NCBI RefSeq assembly: GCF_013522925.1
Contig: NZ_JAAMQU010000009.1
Span: 217,320-281,319 of the forward strand
DNA: 64,000 bases
Reading direction: 5' to 3'
Origin: Pseudomonas japonica
GTDB lineage: Bacteria > Pseudomonadota > Gammaproteobacteria > Pseudomonadales > Pseudomonadaceae
A program made the translations under genes and the position numbers. This document shows positions 46,775-55,793 of this stretch, in pieces; position 1 is the stretch's first letter, and each line of letters begins with the position of its first letter. The notes under the pieces are model-generated. The model worked only from the letters and a program-made list of their open reading frames with translations, was not told the origin of the DNA and ran no database searches.

Positions 46775-49255
46775 ATGCGCGTGTGCTATTGGGCGCTGCG
46801 CGCGCTGGTAAGTCATTGGCGCCGCCATCCGGTGCAGTTTTTCAGCGTGCTTACCGGCCTGTGGCTGGCCACCAGCCTGCTGACTGGCGTGCAAGCGCTT
46901 AACAGCCAAGCCCGGGACAGCTACGCCAAAGCCAGCCAGTTGATCGGCGGCGCGCCACAAACCCGCCTGGTACCGGCAAAAGGCGAAACGGTGCCCCAAG
47001 CCCTGTTCGTAAGCCTGCGGCGCGCAGGCTGGCCGGTGTCGCCGGTGCTCAGCGGGCGCGTGGTACTGAAAGGCAAACCTGACCAGCGCCTGCGCGTGAT
47101 GGGGATCGAACCGGTGTCCATGCCCAGCGGCACCGCGCTCGCCGGGCAGGCGCTGGACACTGCGCAGATCGTGGAATTCTTCACCCCGCCGGGGGCTACC
47201 TGGGTCGCGCCGCAAACACTGCACGCGCTGGGGCTGGGTGAAGGTGACCAGCCCTTGAATGAAGCTGGCCAACCGCTGCCGCCGCTGCGGGCGAAAGCGG
47301 ATATGGCACCCGGGCTGCTGTTGATGGACATCGGGTTCGCCCAGCAGGTAATGAACCTGCCGGATCGAGTGTCGTACCTGCTGGCGCCCAGGGATTTTGC
47401 CCTGCACCTGCCGCCATTGCCGGATAACGCCGCAGGGCAACTGGTGCTCAAGCAGAGTGGCGAAGAAAACGACCTGAGCCGGCTTACCGAGAGCTTTCAC
47501 CTGAACCTCGACGCGCTGGGTTTCCTCTCCTTCGTGGTGGGGCTGTTCATTGTCCACGCCGCAATCGGCCTGGCCCTGGAGCAGCGTCGCGGTTTGCTGC
47601 GCAACTTACGGGCCTGCGGCGTGAGCGCGCGGGCGTTGATTCTCTGCCTGGCGCTCGAGCTGGGGGGTTTGTCGCTGCTCGGTGGCATCGCGGGGGTGGT
47701 CAGCGGTTATTGGCTGGCCAGCTTGTTGTTGCCCGATGTGGCCGCCAGCCTCAGAGGCTTGTACGGCGCGGAGGTGGCAGGGCAACTTACCCTCAGCCCG
47801 TTGTGGTGGCTCAGCGGCCTGGGGGTCAGTTTGCTGGGGGCCTTTCTGGCTGGGGGTAACAGCTTGCTGCGCGCCGCCCGCCTGCCTCTGCTGGCATTGG
47901 GCAATGCACAGGCCTGGCATGAAGAACATGCCCGCTGGCTGCGCCGCCAGGGCTGGCTTGCCGGGGTGGGGATGGTAACGGCGGTGGCGGCTACGTTGTG
48001 GGGTAACAGCCTGGCACTGGGGTTTGTGCTGATGGCGGGCCTGCTACTGGGCGCCGCGCTCGGGTTGCCGGTATTGCTCAACGGGCTGCTCAAGGGTTTG
48101 CTGGGGCGAAGCCGCTCGGTGTTGGGGCAATGGTTTCTGGCCGACTGCCGACAGCAATTGCCAGCGCTCAGCCTGGCGTTGATGGCGCTGCTGCTGGCCA
48201 TGGCCGCGAACATTGGTGCCGGCAGCATGACCTCCGGCTTTCGGCAAACCTTCAGCGACTGGCTGGAACAACGCCTCACCGCCGAGCTGTACATCAACCC
48301 CGCCGATGCGGCTCAAGCGTTGCCGCTGCAGCGCTGGCTGAACCAACAGGCGTCCATCGACGCCGTGCTCCCCAACTGGCAAGTGTCCCTCCAATTGCAG
48401 GGCTGGCCGGCTGAGCTGTACGGCATTGTCGATCACCCCAACTACCGGGCGCATTGGCCGTTGCTAGAGGCGGCCAGCGGCGATGCCTGGGCGCAACTGG
48501 CGAGCGACGAGGCTGTGATGCTCAGCGAGCAGTTGGCGAGGCGGCTCAAGGTGGGTATCGGTGACGCCGTGAGATTGCCCGCCCCGGATGGCGACTGGGC
48601 GCTGCGCGTGGTCGGCATTTACGCAGACTACGGCAACCCCAAGGGGCACGTTCTGGTAAACGCGGCCCATTTGCTCGCTCACTGGCCCGACCTTATGCCC
48701 AACCGCTTCAACCTGCGGATCGCCCCGGAAAAGGTCACCCCACTGCTCAAGCAACTGCATGCGCAATTTGCCCTGGACGACAGCCACATCATCGAACAAG
48801 GCCAACTCAAAGCCTGGTCCACGCAGGTGTTCGAACGTACCTTCGCCGCAACCGCCGCGCTCAATAGCTTGACCCTGGGGGTCGCGGGCGTAGCGCTGTT
48901 TATCAGCCTGCTCACCCAGAGCCAGAGCCGGCTCGGGCAGCTTGCACCCCTCTGGGCGCTAGGCGTTACCCGGCGGCAACTGATGCTGTTGAACCTGGCG
49001 CAAACCTGGCTGCTGGCGGTGCTCACGCTGGTACTTGCCGTACCGTTGGGCTGGCTGCTGGCCTGGTGCCTGGATGCGGTGATCAATGTTCAGGCCTTCG
49101 GCTGGCGCCTGCCGTTGCGGATCTTCCCGCTGCAGGTATTGCAGCTGCTGGCGCTGGCATTGCTGGCAACGTTGCTTGCCTCGGCGTGGCCGCTGTACCG
49201 GCTGTTCCGCACCCAGCCCGCCGACCTCCTCAGGACCTTTGCCAATGAAGATTGA
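46775..49255 (+). CDS. FtsX-type ABC permease (MacB/AttFG-like)
   Basis: An 826-residue inner-membrane protein with two FtsX domains: TM near residue 20, periplasmic stretch to 240, TM bundle about 245-450, a second periplasmic part (480-690), and a C-terminal TM bundle (700-815). The arrangement is that of lipoprotein- or peptide-type mechanotransmission transporters. It overlaps the downstream lipoprotein gene by eleven bases. Confidence 0.85.
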   Translation: MRVCYWALRALVSHWRRHPVQFFSVLTGLWLATSLLTGVQALNSQARDSYAKASQLIGGAPQTRLVPAKGETVPQALFVSLRRAGWPVSPVLSGRVVLKGKPDQRLRVMGIEPVSMPSGTALAGQALDTAQIVEFFTPPGATWVAPQTLHALGLGEGDQPLNEAGQPLPPLRAKADMAPGLLLMDIGFAQQVMNLPDRVSYLLAPRDFALHLPPLPDNAAGQLVLKQSGEENDLSRLTESFHLNLDALGFLSFVVGLFIVHAAIGLALEQRRGLLRNLRACGVSARALILCLALELGGLSLLGGIAGVVSGYWLASLLLPDVAASLRGLYGAEVAGQLTLSPLWWLSGLGVSLLGAFLAGGNSLLRAARLPLLALGNAQAWHEEHARWLRRQGWLAGVGMVTAVAATLWGNSLALGFVLMAGLLLGAALGLPVLLNGLLKGLLGRSRSVLGQWFLADCRQQLPALSLALMALLLAMAANIGAGSMTSGFRQTFSDWLEQRLTAELYINPADAAQALPLQRWLNQQASIDAVLPNWQVSLQLQGWPAELYGIVDHPNYRAHWPLLEAASGDAWAQLASDEAVMLSEQLARRLKVGIGDAVRLPAPDGDWALRVVGIYADYGNPKGHVLVNAAHLLAHWPDLMPNRFNLRIAPEKVTPLLKQLHAQFALDDSHIIEQGQLKAWSTQVFERTFAATAALNSLTLGVAGVALFISLLTQSQSRLGQLAPLWALGVTRRQLMLLNLAQTWLLAVLTLVLAVPLGWLLAWCLDAVINVQAFGWRLPLRIFPLQVLQLLALALLATLLASAWPLYRLFRTQPADLLRTFANED

Positions 49256-50333
49256 ATGGGCACTGTGCGCCTGGGCCGTGCTGGCACTTGCCGGTTGCGA
49301 CAACAAGCCCGAGGCGGAAAAAGGCTTCGCCGGGCTGGCCGATGATGCCGCCAGCTATAGCCAGGTTAGCCCGGGCAAACGTTTTGAATTCCCCAAGGAC
49401 CACGGCCCCCATGATGGCTTTCGTATCGAGTGGTGGTACATCACGGCCAACCTTACCAGCGCCGAAGGTGAGCGCCTGGGTGTGCAATGGACGCTGTTCC
49501 GCAATGCCCTGCCCCGCGCGGCGGGAGTGGCTGGCGCCAGCACAGGCTGGAGCAATCGCAACCTGTGGATGGGCCATGCGGCCGTGACTGCCGCCAACCG
49601 GCACTACGCCGCCGAGCGTTATGCCCGTGGCGGCGTGGGCCAGGCAGGGGTGGCGTTACAGCCCTTTGCCGCGTGGATAGACGACTGGGCGTTGAACAGC
49701 CAACCGGGCATGCCAGACCCGTTGACCAGCATGCAGCTGACGGCGGCAGGCCCTCGTTTCAATTACCGCCTGCACCTCACCTCAAGCCGCCCGCTGGTGC
49801 TGCAAGGCAATCAGGGTTTCAGCCAGAAGTCCGAAGAAGGGCAAGCGTCCTATTACTACAGCCAACCGTTCTTTCAAGCCGAGGGCAGCGTCACCATCGA
49901 CGACAAAACCTACCAGGTGTCGGGCTCGGCCTGGTTGGACCGCGAGTGGAGCAGCCAGCCGCTCACGGCCAACCAGACCGGGTGGGACTGGTTCTCCGTG
50001 CATCTGGATAACGGCGAGCAGGTGATGCTCTACCGCATGCGGCAAAAGGAAGGCGCGCCTTACCTGACAGGCACCTGGATAAACGCCGATGGCAGTACCG
50101 AACCTCTGGCCAGTAAGGACATTGTGCTGGTGCCCGGCGAAACCACCCGGGTCGAAGGCCATGACATGCCTACCCGTTGGACAGTGAAAATCCCCGGCAA
50201 GGGCGTAGACATCACCGCCGCCGCACTGAACCCCAAGGCCTGGATGAACCTGCGTATTCCCTACTGGGAAGGGCCGATCACGCTCAGCGGTAGCCACAAG
50301 GGCATGGGGTACCTGGAGATGACCGGGTATTGA
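49245..50333 (+). CDS. AttH-like lipocalin-domain lipoprotein
   Basis: A 362-residue protein with lipobox LAGC (C18) and Asp next, so it may remain on the inner membrane. The rest matches the AttH/CrtC-like double lipocalin fold (HDGFRIEWWYITANLTS; SGSAWLDREWSSQ; GWDWFSVHLDNGEQVMLYR). Start ATG 49245 lies inside the end of the permease gene. It is thought to bind a hydrophobic ligand for the ABC system; the ligand is unknown. Confidence 0.85.
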   Translation: MKIEWALCAWAVLALAGCDNKPEAEKGFAGLADDAASYSQVSPGKRFEFPKDHGPHDGFRIEWWYITANLTSAEGERLGVQWTLFRNALPRAAGVAGASTGWSNRNLWMGHAAVTAANRHYAAERYARGGVGQAGVALQPFAAWIDDWALNSQPGMPDPLTSMQLTAAGPRFNYRLHLTSSRPLVLQGNQGFSQKSEEGQASYYYSQPFFQAEGSVTIDDKTYQVSGSAWLDREWSSQPLTANQTGWDWFSVHLDNGEQVMLYRMRQKEGAPYLTGTWINADGSTEPLASKDIVLVPGETTRVEGHDMPTRWTVKIPGKGVDITAAALNPKAWMNLRIPYWEGPITLSGSHKGMGYLEMTGY

Positions 50334-50488
50334 GGGTACCCCGCGCCTCCCGCTCTGCTTTACCGAACTATCAACCGATGCTTTCAGCTCACCTGTGCCG
50401 GCTCCGATCCCTACCGCAAGGCAAGGGCAGCGGCGGCTAGATCGACCGATCTGGTTTGCGCAACCGCTGACGGCAGAGGGTTCAGATC

Positions 50489-51187
50489 ATGAGTAATTGC
50501 TTCAATACCTGGTTGGGCAGGCCATGGCATGCTCCGGAAGACACCCCCCTCGATGAGTTGCGCATCCGTGCACTGCTGACTTCCCGGTGCCGATATCGCG
50601 CTGCCAGCCGCATCAACGTGATGTCGAGGTTCTCCTTTTACGCCACAGTTTTACTGTCCCTTGGTTTGATCATTATCCCGCTGCATAAACTGTCCGGGGC
50701 CCACGAGGCGTTCAGCGAGCACATACTGAACGCAATGGAAGTGTTTCTGGCAACTGCCGTGCTGGTGTTTTCGGCGGTTACGAGTGTGGCGCAATACGAG
50801 CTACGTACGTACCTGCTGAACAAATGCGGCCGAGAACTAAAGCGCCTGGCGGGGGAAATTTCCGGCTACTTGGCCTTTACAACGGCTCCAAACGCCAATG
50901 AGCTGTTCTACGCTCATCGCGATTACTTGGATATCTATACCCGCATTGCCGAAGACGCGGAAAACCATACGAACGTGGACTATCGCCTCGCGCTGCTCTC
51001 CATGCCGGACTACTACGCATATCCCAAGGTCCGTCGGTTTATCTACCGGTTTGTCACCCTGTGGATACTGTTTATCCCTTATGTGATTCCCGTGGCCTTT
51101 ATCGTCCTGGAAGGTGTGTTTATCGTGGGCATGTTCGGCGACCACTGCAGCGCTATGTTGTCCTTCCTGCCTGCGGGCAAAGGGTAA
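50489..51187 (+). CDS. SLATT-domain membrane protein
   Basis: A 232-residue protein with TM helices at about 49-66 and 82-103 followed by a cytoplasmic helical part containing ENHTNVDYRLAL (158-169), a motif pattern of SLATT (SMODS and SLOG-associating 2TM) effectors. An extra C-terminal TM helix lies at about 187-215. SLATT proteins are thought to act as pore-forming effectors in nucleotide-signal defence systems, but no CD-NTase, SLOG or TIR sensor gene is next to it, so its trigger is unknown. Family assignment from pattern, not search. Confidence 0.6.
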   Translation: MSNCFNTWLGRPWHAPEDTPLDELRIRALLTSRCRYRAASRINVMSRFSFYATVLLSLGLIIIPLHKLSGAHEAFSEHILNAMEVFLATAVLVFSAVTSVAQYELRTYLLNKCGRELKRLAGEISGYLAFTTAPNANELFYAHRDYLDIYTRIAEDAENHTNVDYRLALLSMPDYYAYPKVRRFIYRFVTLWILFIPYVIPVAFIVLEGVFIVGMFGDHCSAMLSFLPAGKG

Positions 51188-51188
51188 C

Positions 51189-51208
51189 GGCCGGGGGCGC
51201 ACCCGGCC
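51189..51208. terminator. Convergent-gene hairpin
   Basis: GGCCGGG (51189-51195) and CCCGGCC (51202-51208) form a perfect 7-bp stem with a 6-nt loop, between the convergent SLATT and cytochrome b561 genes. No T-run follows on either strand. Confidence 0.4.
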
Positions 51209-51222
51209 CCCAACCCTTCCAG

Positions 51223-51759
51223 CTATCGCCCGCGCGCCATGCTGCGCAGCACCCCGTCACGGCGGATCAAGCCGTGGTACAGCGCCGCAGCCAGGTGAAC
51301 CAGCACCGTGCAAAACAACAGGTACGCCAGGTAGCCATGGGCGGTGCGCAGCAGCGCGAAGGTGGCGGCATCCGGGGCGAGCAGTGGTGGCAGCTGAATG
51401 CCCGCGCCAAGGCTGACGGGGTCGCCCGCAGCGGACAGCATGGCCCAGCCGAGCAGCGGCAGGCTGAGCATCAACCCATACAACAACCAGTGCGAAGCCT
51501 TTGCCGCCAGGCGTTGAACGGCGGGCAGATCTGCCGGCAGCGGTGGCTGGCGGGTAGACAGGCGTACGGCCAGGCGAACGATTGCCAGCGCCAGCAGGGC
51601 AATGCCCAGCGGCTTGTGCAGCTCGATCAGCTGCTCGTGACGTGCCGACACCGAGGCGACCATGCCGGCGCCGATGAACAGCATCGCCAGCAGGCCCGCC
51701 GCCATCGCCCAGTGCAGCCAGCGGGCCACGGGCACAAAGTGTTCAACAGGCTTGGTCAT
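51223..51759 (-). CDS. Cytochrome b561
   Basis: A 178-residue, four-helix di-haem protein: ligand histidines in RWLHW (residue about 16), LHKPLG (about 48), an RTAHGYLAY and an LVHLAAALYHG segment. It passes electrons across the inner membrane. It overlaps the catalase-like gene by four bases and is probably its electron partner. Confidence 0.87.
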   Translation of the reverse strand: MTKPVEHFVPVARWLHWAMAAGLLAMLFIGAGMVASVSARHEQLIELHKPLGIALLALAIVRLAVRLSTRQPPLPADLPAVQRLAAKASHWLLYGLMLSLPLLGWAMLSAAGDPVSLGAGIQLPPLLAPDAATFALLRTAHGYLAYLLFCTVLVHLAAALYHGLIRRDGVLRSMARGR

Positions 51760-52820
51760 GGGCGGGGCTCCTGGGCGGCGTGCAAGCTGTTCACCTCGCC
51801 GGTGCGGCGCAGGTACGAATCGGCATATGCCGCCGAGCGGGCCGGCAGCAAGGGGTCGCCCGAGATTTCAATGCCCTGGGGCAGCACGGTCGGGTCATAG
51901 TTGATATCGCGGCAGGGGCCATCGTTCTGCGCCACGGCGCGGTCCAGCACCAGGGTGCCCGCCTCAAGCGTACGGCGGTCAACTGGCCACGCCTTGCTGG
52001 CGTCGTCCACCGGATCCCCGGGGTTGGCGAAGGTCATCTGCAAGGTCCAGCGCAGTGGCCCGGCAGCCAGCCGTTGCTCAATGTCCTGCGCAAGGTAGTC
52101 GGCGCCCTCCCCTGCGCTCGGGGCCGGCGTAACGCCCTGAGGCACCACACGCCAGCGCACCGCCTGACGCGTGCCGTCCGCCGCTACCAGATAGAACGCA
52201 TTCAGGCCGTCGTAGCGCTCGGTGGCAAAGCTCGCGGACGGTTTGGCGGTTTTTACCCACGCCAGGAAGGCCGCGGTTTCCGGATGGCTGGCAAAGAACG
52301 CCTGCTGCGCTGCCGGGTTCGGCTTGCCGGTGGCGGGGTCCGGGCGGCTGGCTTGCAGGCTGTCGAAAAACGCCTGGGTGGTGCCCACCGGGAACACCGG
52401 CATGCTGTTCATCCCGGTACGCCATTGCTGCCCATCGGCCTGAGTGAAGCGCAAGGCCAGGCTGCGAATAGGCACGCTGTTGTCCGGCGCGTAAGGGTTA
52501 CCGCCCGGCAAGGCGAAGCGGCCCACCACCGGGGTGCGCCCGGGTGCGAACACTTCGGCCTTGGATACTTGCGCCAGTTGCCCGTTGCTCTCGAACCACC
52601 CGGTTACGCATACCCCTTTGGCGTGGTTGCGGCGGTAGCCCGGATGGTCGCCACCACTGGCTTGCAGGGTATCGACGATCTTGACCGGGGTGAGACGCGT
52701 AGGGTCCAGCCAGCCGCGCACATAGGCGAAGGTAATGCCCAGCAGCAGCACCGGCAGCGCGATCAGGGCAAACCGTGCCAGCGTGGCGGCGGTACCAAGG
52801 AGTGGGGGTCTGGACGTCAT
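51756..52820 (-). CDS. Catalase-family peroxidase (SrpA-like)
   Basis: A 354-residue mini-catalase. An N-terminal TM helix (about 14-33) anchors it facing the periplasm. Catalytic HPGYRRNHAKGVCVTG carries the distal histidine, and ARSAAYADSYLRR near the end holds the proximal tyrosine pattern. Compared with catalases it lacks the wrapping and C-terminal domains. With cytochrome b561 it forms the known SrpA-type pair for periplasmic peroxide reduction. Confidence 0.87.
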   Translation of the reverse strand: MTSRPPLLGTAATLARFALIALPVLLLGITFAYVRGWLDPTRLTPVKIVDTLQASGGDHPGYRRNHAKGVCVTGWFESNGQLAQVSKAEVFAPGRTPVVGRFALPGGNPYAPDNSVPIRSLALRFTQADGQQWRTGMNSMPVFPVGTTQAFFDSLQASRPDPATGKPNPAAQQAFFASHPETAAFLAWVKTAKPSASFATERYDGLNAFYLVAADGTRQAVRWRVVPQGVTPAPSAGEGADYLAQDIEQRLAAGPLRWTLQMTFANPGDPVDDASKAWPVDRRTLEAGTLVLDRAVAQNDGPCRDINYDPTVLPQGIEISGDPLLPARSAAYADSYLRRTGEVNSLHAAQEPRP

Positions 52821-52936
52821 CTAAGGCTCCGGGCTAAGTGGAATCAGCAGCCGGACGCCCCACGAGGCTGATTTATTCCCCGGCTCGCTATCAAACAGTT
52901 ATTGGCTCACTACCTGAAAAGATTTTCAAAAAGCTG

Positions 52937-52951
52937 TAGACGACTGGTCTA
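52937..52951. promoter_or_regulatory. TetR operator 1
   Basis: TAGACGACTGGTCTA: TAGAC and GTCTA arms with a 5-bp centre, 21 bp upstream of the TetR start. Almost identical to 53629-53643. Confidence 0.75.
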
Positions 52952-52972
52952 ATCAAGCGTAATGTCGCTGCC

Positions 52973-53578
52973 ATGAAAACATCAAACGCACTCCAAACCA
53001 GCGACGTCCGGGACAGCATCCTTGCCCATGGCCAACGCATCATGGCCGGCAAAGGGTTTTCCGCGGTGGGCATCAACGAGGTACTGACCGCCGCCAGCGT
53101 TCCGAAGGGTTCGTTCTACCACTATTTCAGCTCCAAGGACGCCTTCGGCGAGGCGCTGCTCGAAGACTACTTCGAAGGCTACCTCGCCGAGATCGACCAA
53201 ACGCTGAGCCTGCCCGGTTTGAACATGGCCGAGCGCTTGCTGAAGTACTTCGAGAGCTGGCAGGCCAACCAATCGTTCTTCGACTGCCAGGGCAAGTGCC
53301 TGGCGGTGAAACTGGGCGCTGAGGTGGCGGACTTGTCCGAAGCCATGCGCATGGCCTTGAAACGCGGCACGGCGGGCATTACCGAGCGCCTGGCAGCGGC
53401 CATCGAGGCCGGGCTGGCCGAGGGCTCGCTCAAGGTGGATGGCGCGCCCGAGGACATCGCCAAAAGCCTGTACCAGATGTGGCTGGGCGCCAGCGTGATG
53501 GTAAAGATCAATCGCAATACCCTGCCGTTCGACACGGCGATGGTGGCAACCCGTCAGTTACTGCGCGCTGCTGGCTGA
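52973..53578 (+). CDS. TetR/AcrR-family repressor
   Basis: A 201-residue regulator: helix-turn-helix in ITAAS-type region (GINEVLTAASVPKGSFYHYFSSKDAFGEALL) and a ligand domain with a cysteine (DCQGKC, about 104-109) like NemR-type electrophile sensors. The operators at 52937 and 53629 bracket the gene, so it likely represses itself and the downstream aldehyde dehydrogenase until an aldehyde or quinone reacts. Confidence 0.86.
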   Translation: MKTSNALQTSDVRDSILAHGQRIMAGKGFSAVGINEVLTAASVPKGSFYHYFSSKDAFGEALLEDYFEGYLAEIDQTLSLPGLNMAERLLKYFESWQANQSFFDCQGKCLAVKLGAEVADLSEAMRMALKRGTAGITERLAAAIEAGLAEGSLKVDGAPEDIAKSLYQMWLGASVMVKINRNTLPFDTAMVATRQLLRAAG

Positions 53579-53587
53579 CACTCCCAT

Positions 53588-53616
53588 AAAAAGCACTTCC
53601 TTTGAGTGCTTTTTTT
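53588..53616 (+). terminator. Intrinsic terminator of the TetR gene
   Basis: AAAAAGCACT (53588-53597) pairs with AGTGCTTTTT (53605-53614), 7-nt loop, ending in a run of T. Ten bases after the stop. Confidence 0.9.
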
Positions 53617-53628
53617 GGCCCCTTGGCA

Positions 53629-53643
53629 TAGACGACCGGTCTA
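53629..53643. promoter_or_regulatory. TetR operator 2
   Basis: TAGACGACCGGTCTA lies 30 bp upstream of the aldehyde dehydrogenase start, differing from operator 1 by one base. Confidence 0.75.
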
Positions 53644-53672
53644 ATCATTTTCATAATCAATGGAGGCTTCCC

Positions 53673-55160
53673 ATGACTTCTCACGTGATCAACGCAACGA
53701 ACACGCTCGAACAGATCAAGGCTGACGGCTGGCTGCGCCAAGCCAACTTCATCGATGGGCAATGGGCCCCGGCGGATAACGGCGCTACTCACACCGTTGA
53801 AGACCCCGCCACGGGCGAACCGATCGGCACTATCGCCTGGGCAGGCGCGGTGGACACACAGCGCGCCATCGGTGCCGCCCACGCCGCCTTCGCCCAATGG
53901 TCGCTGACCACAGCCGCAGAGCGGGCCGAGCGCTTGCAGGTCATGGCGCGCACGGTACGGGAAAACCTCGATACGCTCGCCGCCATGCTCACGCTGGAGC
54001 AAGGCAAGCCGCTGGCCGAAGCCCGGGCTGAAATCAAACTGGGCGCTGACTACATTCAGTGGTTCGCCGAGGAAGCACGCCGGGTCAATGGCGAGATCAT
54101 TCCTTCACCGTGGCCAGGCCGGCAGATCCAGGTTACCCGGGAACCGGTCGGCGTGGTCGCGGCTATTTCGCCCTGGAACTTCCCGTTCTCCATGCTCGCC
54201 CGCAAAGTGGCCCCTGCCCTGGCAGCAGGCTGCACCATCGTGGTCAAGCCCTCCGAATTCACCCCGTTCTGCGGCTTGCTGTGGGGCGTGCTGGCAGAAA
54301 AGGCTGGCGTGCCCGCCGGCGTGGTGAACGTGCTGACCGGCGACGCGGCGGCCATCGGTAATGAGCTCACTTCCGATGCCCGGGTACGCAAGCTGACCTT
54401 CACCGGCTCCACCCGGATCGGCAAGCTGCTGTACCAGCAGTCCGCCGCCACCATGAAAAAGCTCTCGCTGGAACTGGGTGGGAACGCGCCCTTCATCGTG
54501 TTTGACGACGCCGACCTGGACAAGGCCATCGAAGGCGCGTTGGCCTCCAAATACCGCAACAGCGGGCAAACCTGCATCTGCACCAACCGGTTCTATGTGC
54601 AGGACGGCATCTACGATGAATTCGCCCGCCGGCTGGCCGAGCGTGTTCAGGCGCTCAAGGTGGGCAACGGTTTTGAGCAAGGCGTGCAGCAAGGTCCGCT
54701 GATCAACGAGGCGGCCGTGGCCAAGGTACAAAGCCAGGTCGAGGATGCCCAGGCCAAGGGGGGCCGGATACTGGCAGGCGGCAAGCGGTCCTCGCTCGGC
54801 GCCACCTTCTACGAGCCTACGGTGATCGCGGACGCCACCGCCGACATGGTCATCGCCCGCGAAGAAACCTTCGGCCCGGTGGCTGCGTTGTTCCGCTTCA
54901 GCACCGAGCAAGAAGCGATCGACGCCGCCAACGGCACGGAGTTCGGCCTGGCCGCCTATTTCTATAGCCGAGACCTGGCCCGGGTGTTCCGCGTATCGCG
55001 GGCGCTGGAAAGCGGGATGGTGGGCATCAATGAAGGCCTGGTCACCACCGAAGTCGCACCCTTCGGCGGCGTGAAGGACAGCGGCCTGGGCTCGGAAGGC
55101 TCCTCCCACGGCATCAACGAGTACCTGCACCTCAAATACGTGAGCCTCGGCGGCCTCTGA
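53673..55160 (+). CDS. NAD(P)-dependent aldehyde dehydrogenase (succinate-semialdehyde type)
   Basis: A 495-residue ALDH with the GabD-like signature. Catalytic cysteine C301 (SGQTCICTNR), general base E267 (LSLELGGNAPF), nucleotide site ISPWNFPF and FTGSTRIG. TGGAGG precedes the ATG. The GabD-type motif GQTCxCxNR favours succinate semialdehyde, though other aldehydes are possible, and the adjoining TetR cysteine motif suggests control by electrophiles. Transcribed from behind operator 2. Confidence 0.88.
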   Translation: MTSHVINATNTLEQIKADGWLRQANFIDGQWAPADNGATHTVEDPATGEPIGTIAWAGAVDTQRAIGAAHAAFAQWSLTTAAERAERLQVMARTVRENLDTLAAMLTLEQGKPLAEARAEIKLGADYIQWFAEEARRVNGEIIPSPWPGRQIQVTREPVGVVAAISPWNFPFSMLARKVAPALAAGCTIVVKPSEFTPFCGLLWGVLAEKAGVPAGVVNVLTGDAAAIGNELTSDARVRKLTFTGSTRIGKLLYQQSAATMKKLSLELGGNAPFIVFDDADLDKAIEGALASKYRNSGQTCICTNRFYVQDGIYDEFARRLAERVQALKVGNGFEQGVQQGPLINEAAVAKVQSQVEDAQAKGGRILAGGKRSSLGATFYEPTVIADATADMVIAREETFGPVAALFRFSTEQEAIDAANGTEFGLAAYFYSRDLARVFRVSRALESGMVGINEGLVTTEVAPFGGVKDSGLGSEGSSHGINEYLHLKYVSLGGL

Positions 55161-55166
55161 TACGGA

Positions 55167-55625
55167 CTAAGGCTCTACCGCGTTCACCTTCTCGAGCTGG
55201 CGGCTCATGCGGTGCAACAGGTCGATCAACGTATCGACCTCGCGCTCCGACAGGTCTGCCAGCAACACCTCTTCGCGCCGCACCGCCGTTTCCAGTACCC
55301 GGTCATGCAACTGCCGACCACTCGGGGTAAGGGACACGGTGTAGCGGCGCGCATCTTTTGTGTCGACTTCGCTGGTCACGTACCCCTCCCGCTCCAGCGC
55401 CTGCAACGAACGGCTGATCGCACTCTTGTCCAGCCCGATCACCTGCCCTACCCGATTGGCGGTGATGTGGTTTTCCACCGCCAGCATGGCAAGCACGCGC
55501 CATTCCACGATGCCAATACCGTAGTGCTTGCGGTAGCACGCCGAGGCGCTGCTGGACAGCTTGTTGGTGAGGAACGTCAGCAGGGCTGGAACATAGCGCT
55601 CCAGGTCCAGGGGGGCATGAGGCAT
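55167..55625 (-). CDS. MarR-family regulator
   Basis: A 152-residue winged-helix protein from ATG 55625 (MPHAPLDLERYVPALL). Recognition helix in NRVGQVIGLDKSAISRSLQALEREGYV, wing in DTKDARRYTVSLT. Faces the VanB/VanA-like operon; the ACCAATTGGT palindrome lies between them. An upstream in-frame start (55670) would overlap the operator and is disfavoured. Confidence 0.86.
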   Translation of the reverse strand: MPHAPLDLERYVPALLTFLTNKLSSSASACYRKHYGIGIVEWRVLAMLAVENHITANRVGQVIGLDKSAISRSLQALEREGYVTSEVDTKDARRYTVSLTPSGRQLHDRVLETAVRREEVLLADLSEREVDTLIDLLHRMSRQLEKVNAVEP

Positions 55626-55649
55626 GACGAAAGGTTCCTGAACGGTGCG

Positions 55650-55659
55650 ACCAATTGGT
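55650..55659. promoter_or_regulatory. Candidate MarR operator
   Basis: ACCAATTGGT, a perfect 10-bp palindrome, abuts the -35 box of the promoter for the Rieske genes. Confidence 0.6.
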
Positions 55660-55686
55660 TGACACCGCAACTAAATGAGATAGGAT
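55659..55686 (+). promoter_or_regulatory. Promoter for the VanB/VanA-like operon
   Basis: TTGACA (55659-55664), a 16-nt spacer and TAGGAT (55681-55686), directed toward the oxidoreductase genes. The MarR palindrome overlaps its upstream edge. Confidence 0.6.
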
Positions 55687-55793
55687 GAATTCCAGGCAAT
55701 GACCCGAGCCGCATCATAAACGCACCGGGCCGAACAATAATAATCCGAGGTTGACTGCCATGCCGCGCCCGCTATCCCTGTGGGGGTCCACTC

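Noticed and set aside
50489..51187. Complete CBASS-like defence operon
   Set aside because: No CD-NTase, SLOG, ubiquitin-like or nuclease gene lies beside the SLATT protein, so only an orphan is claimed.
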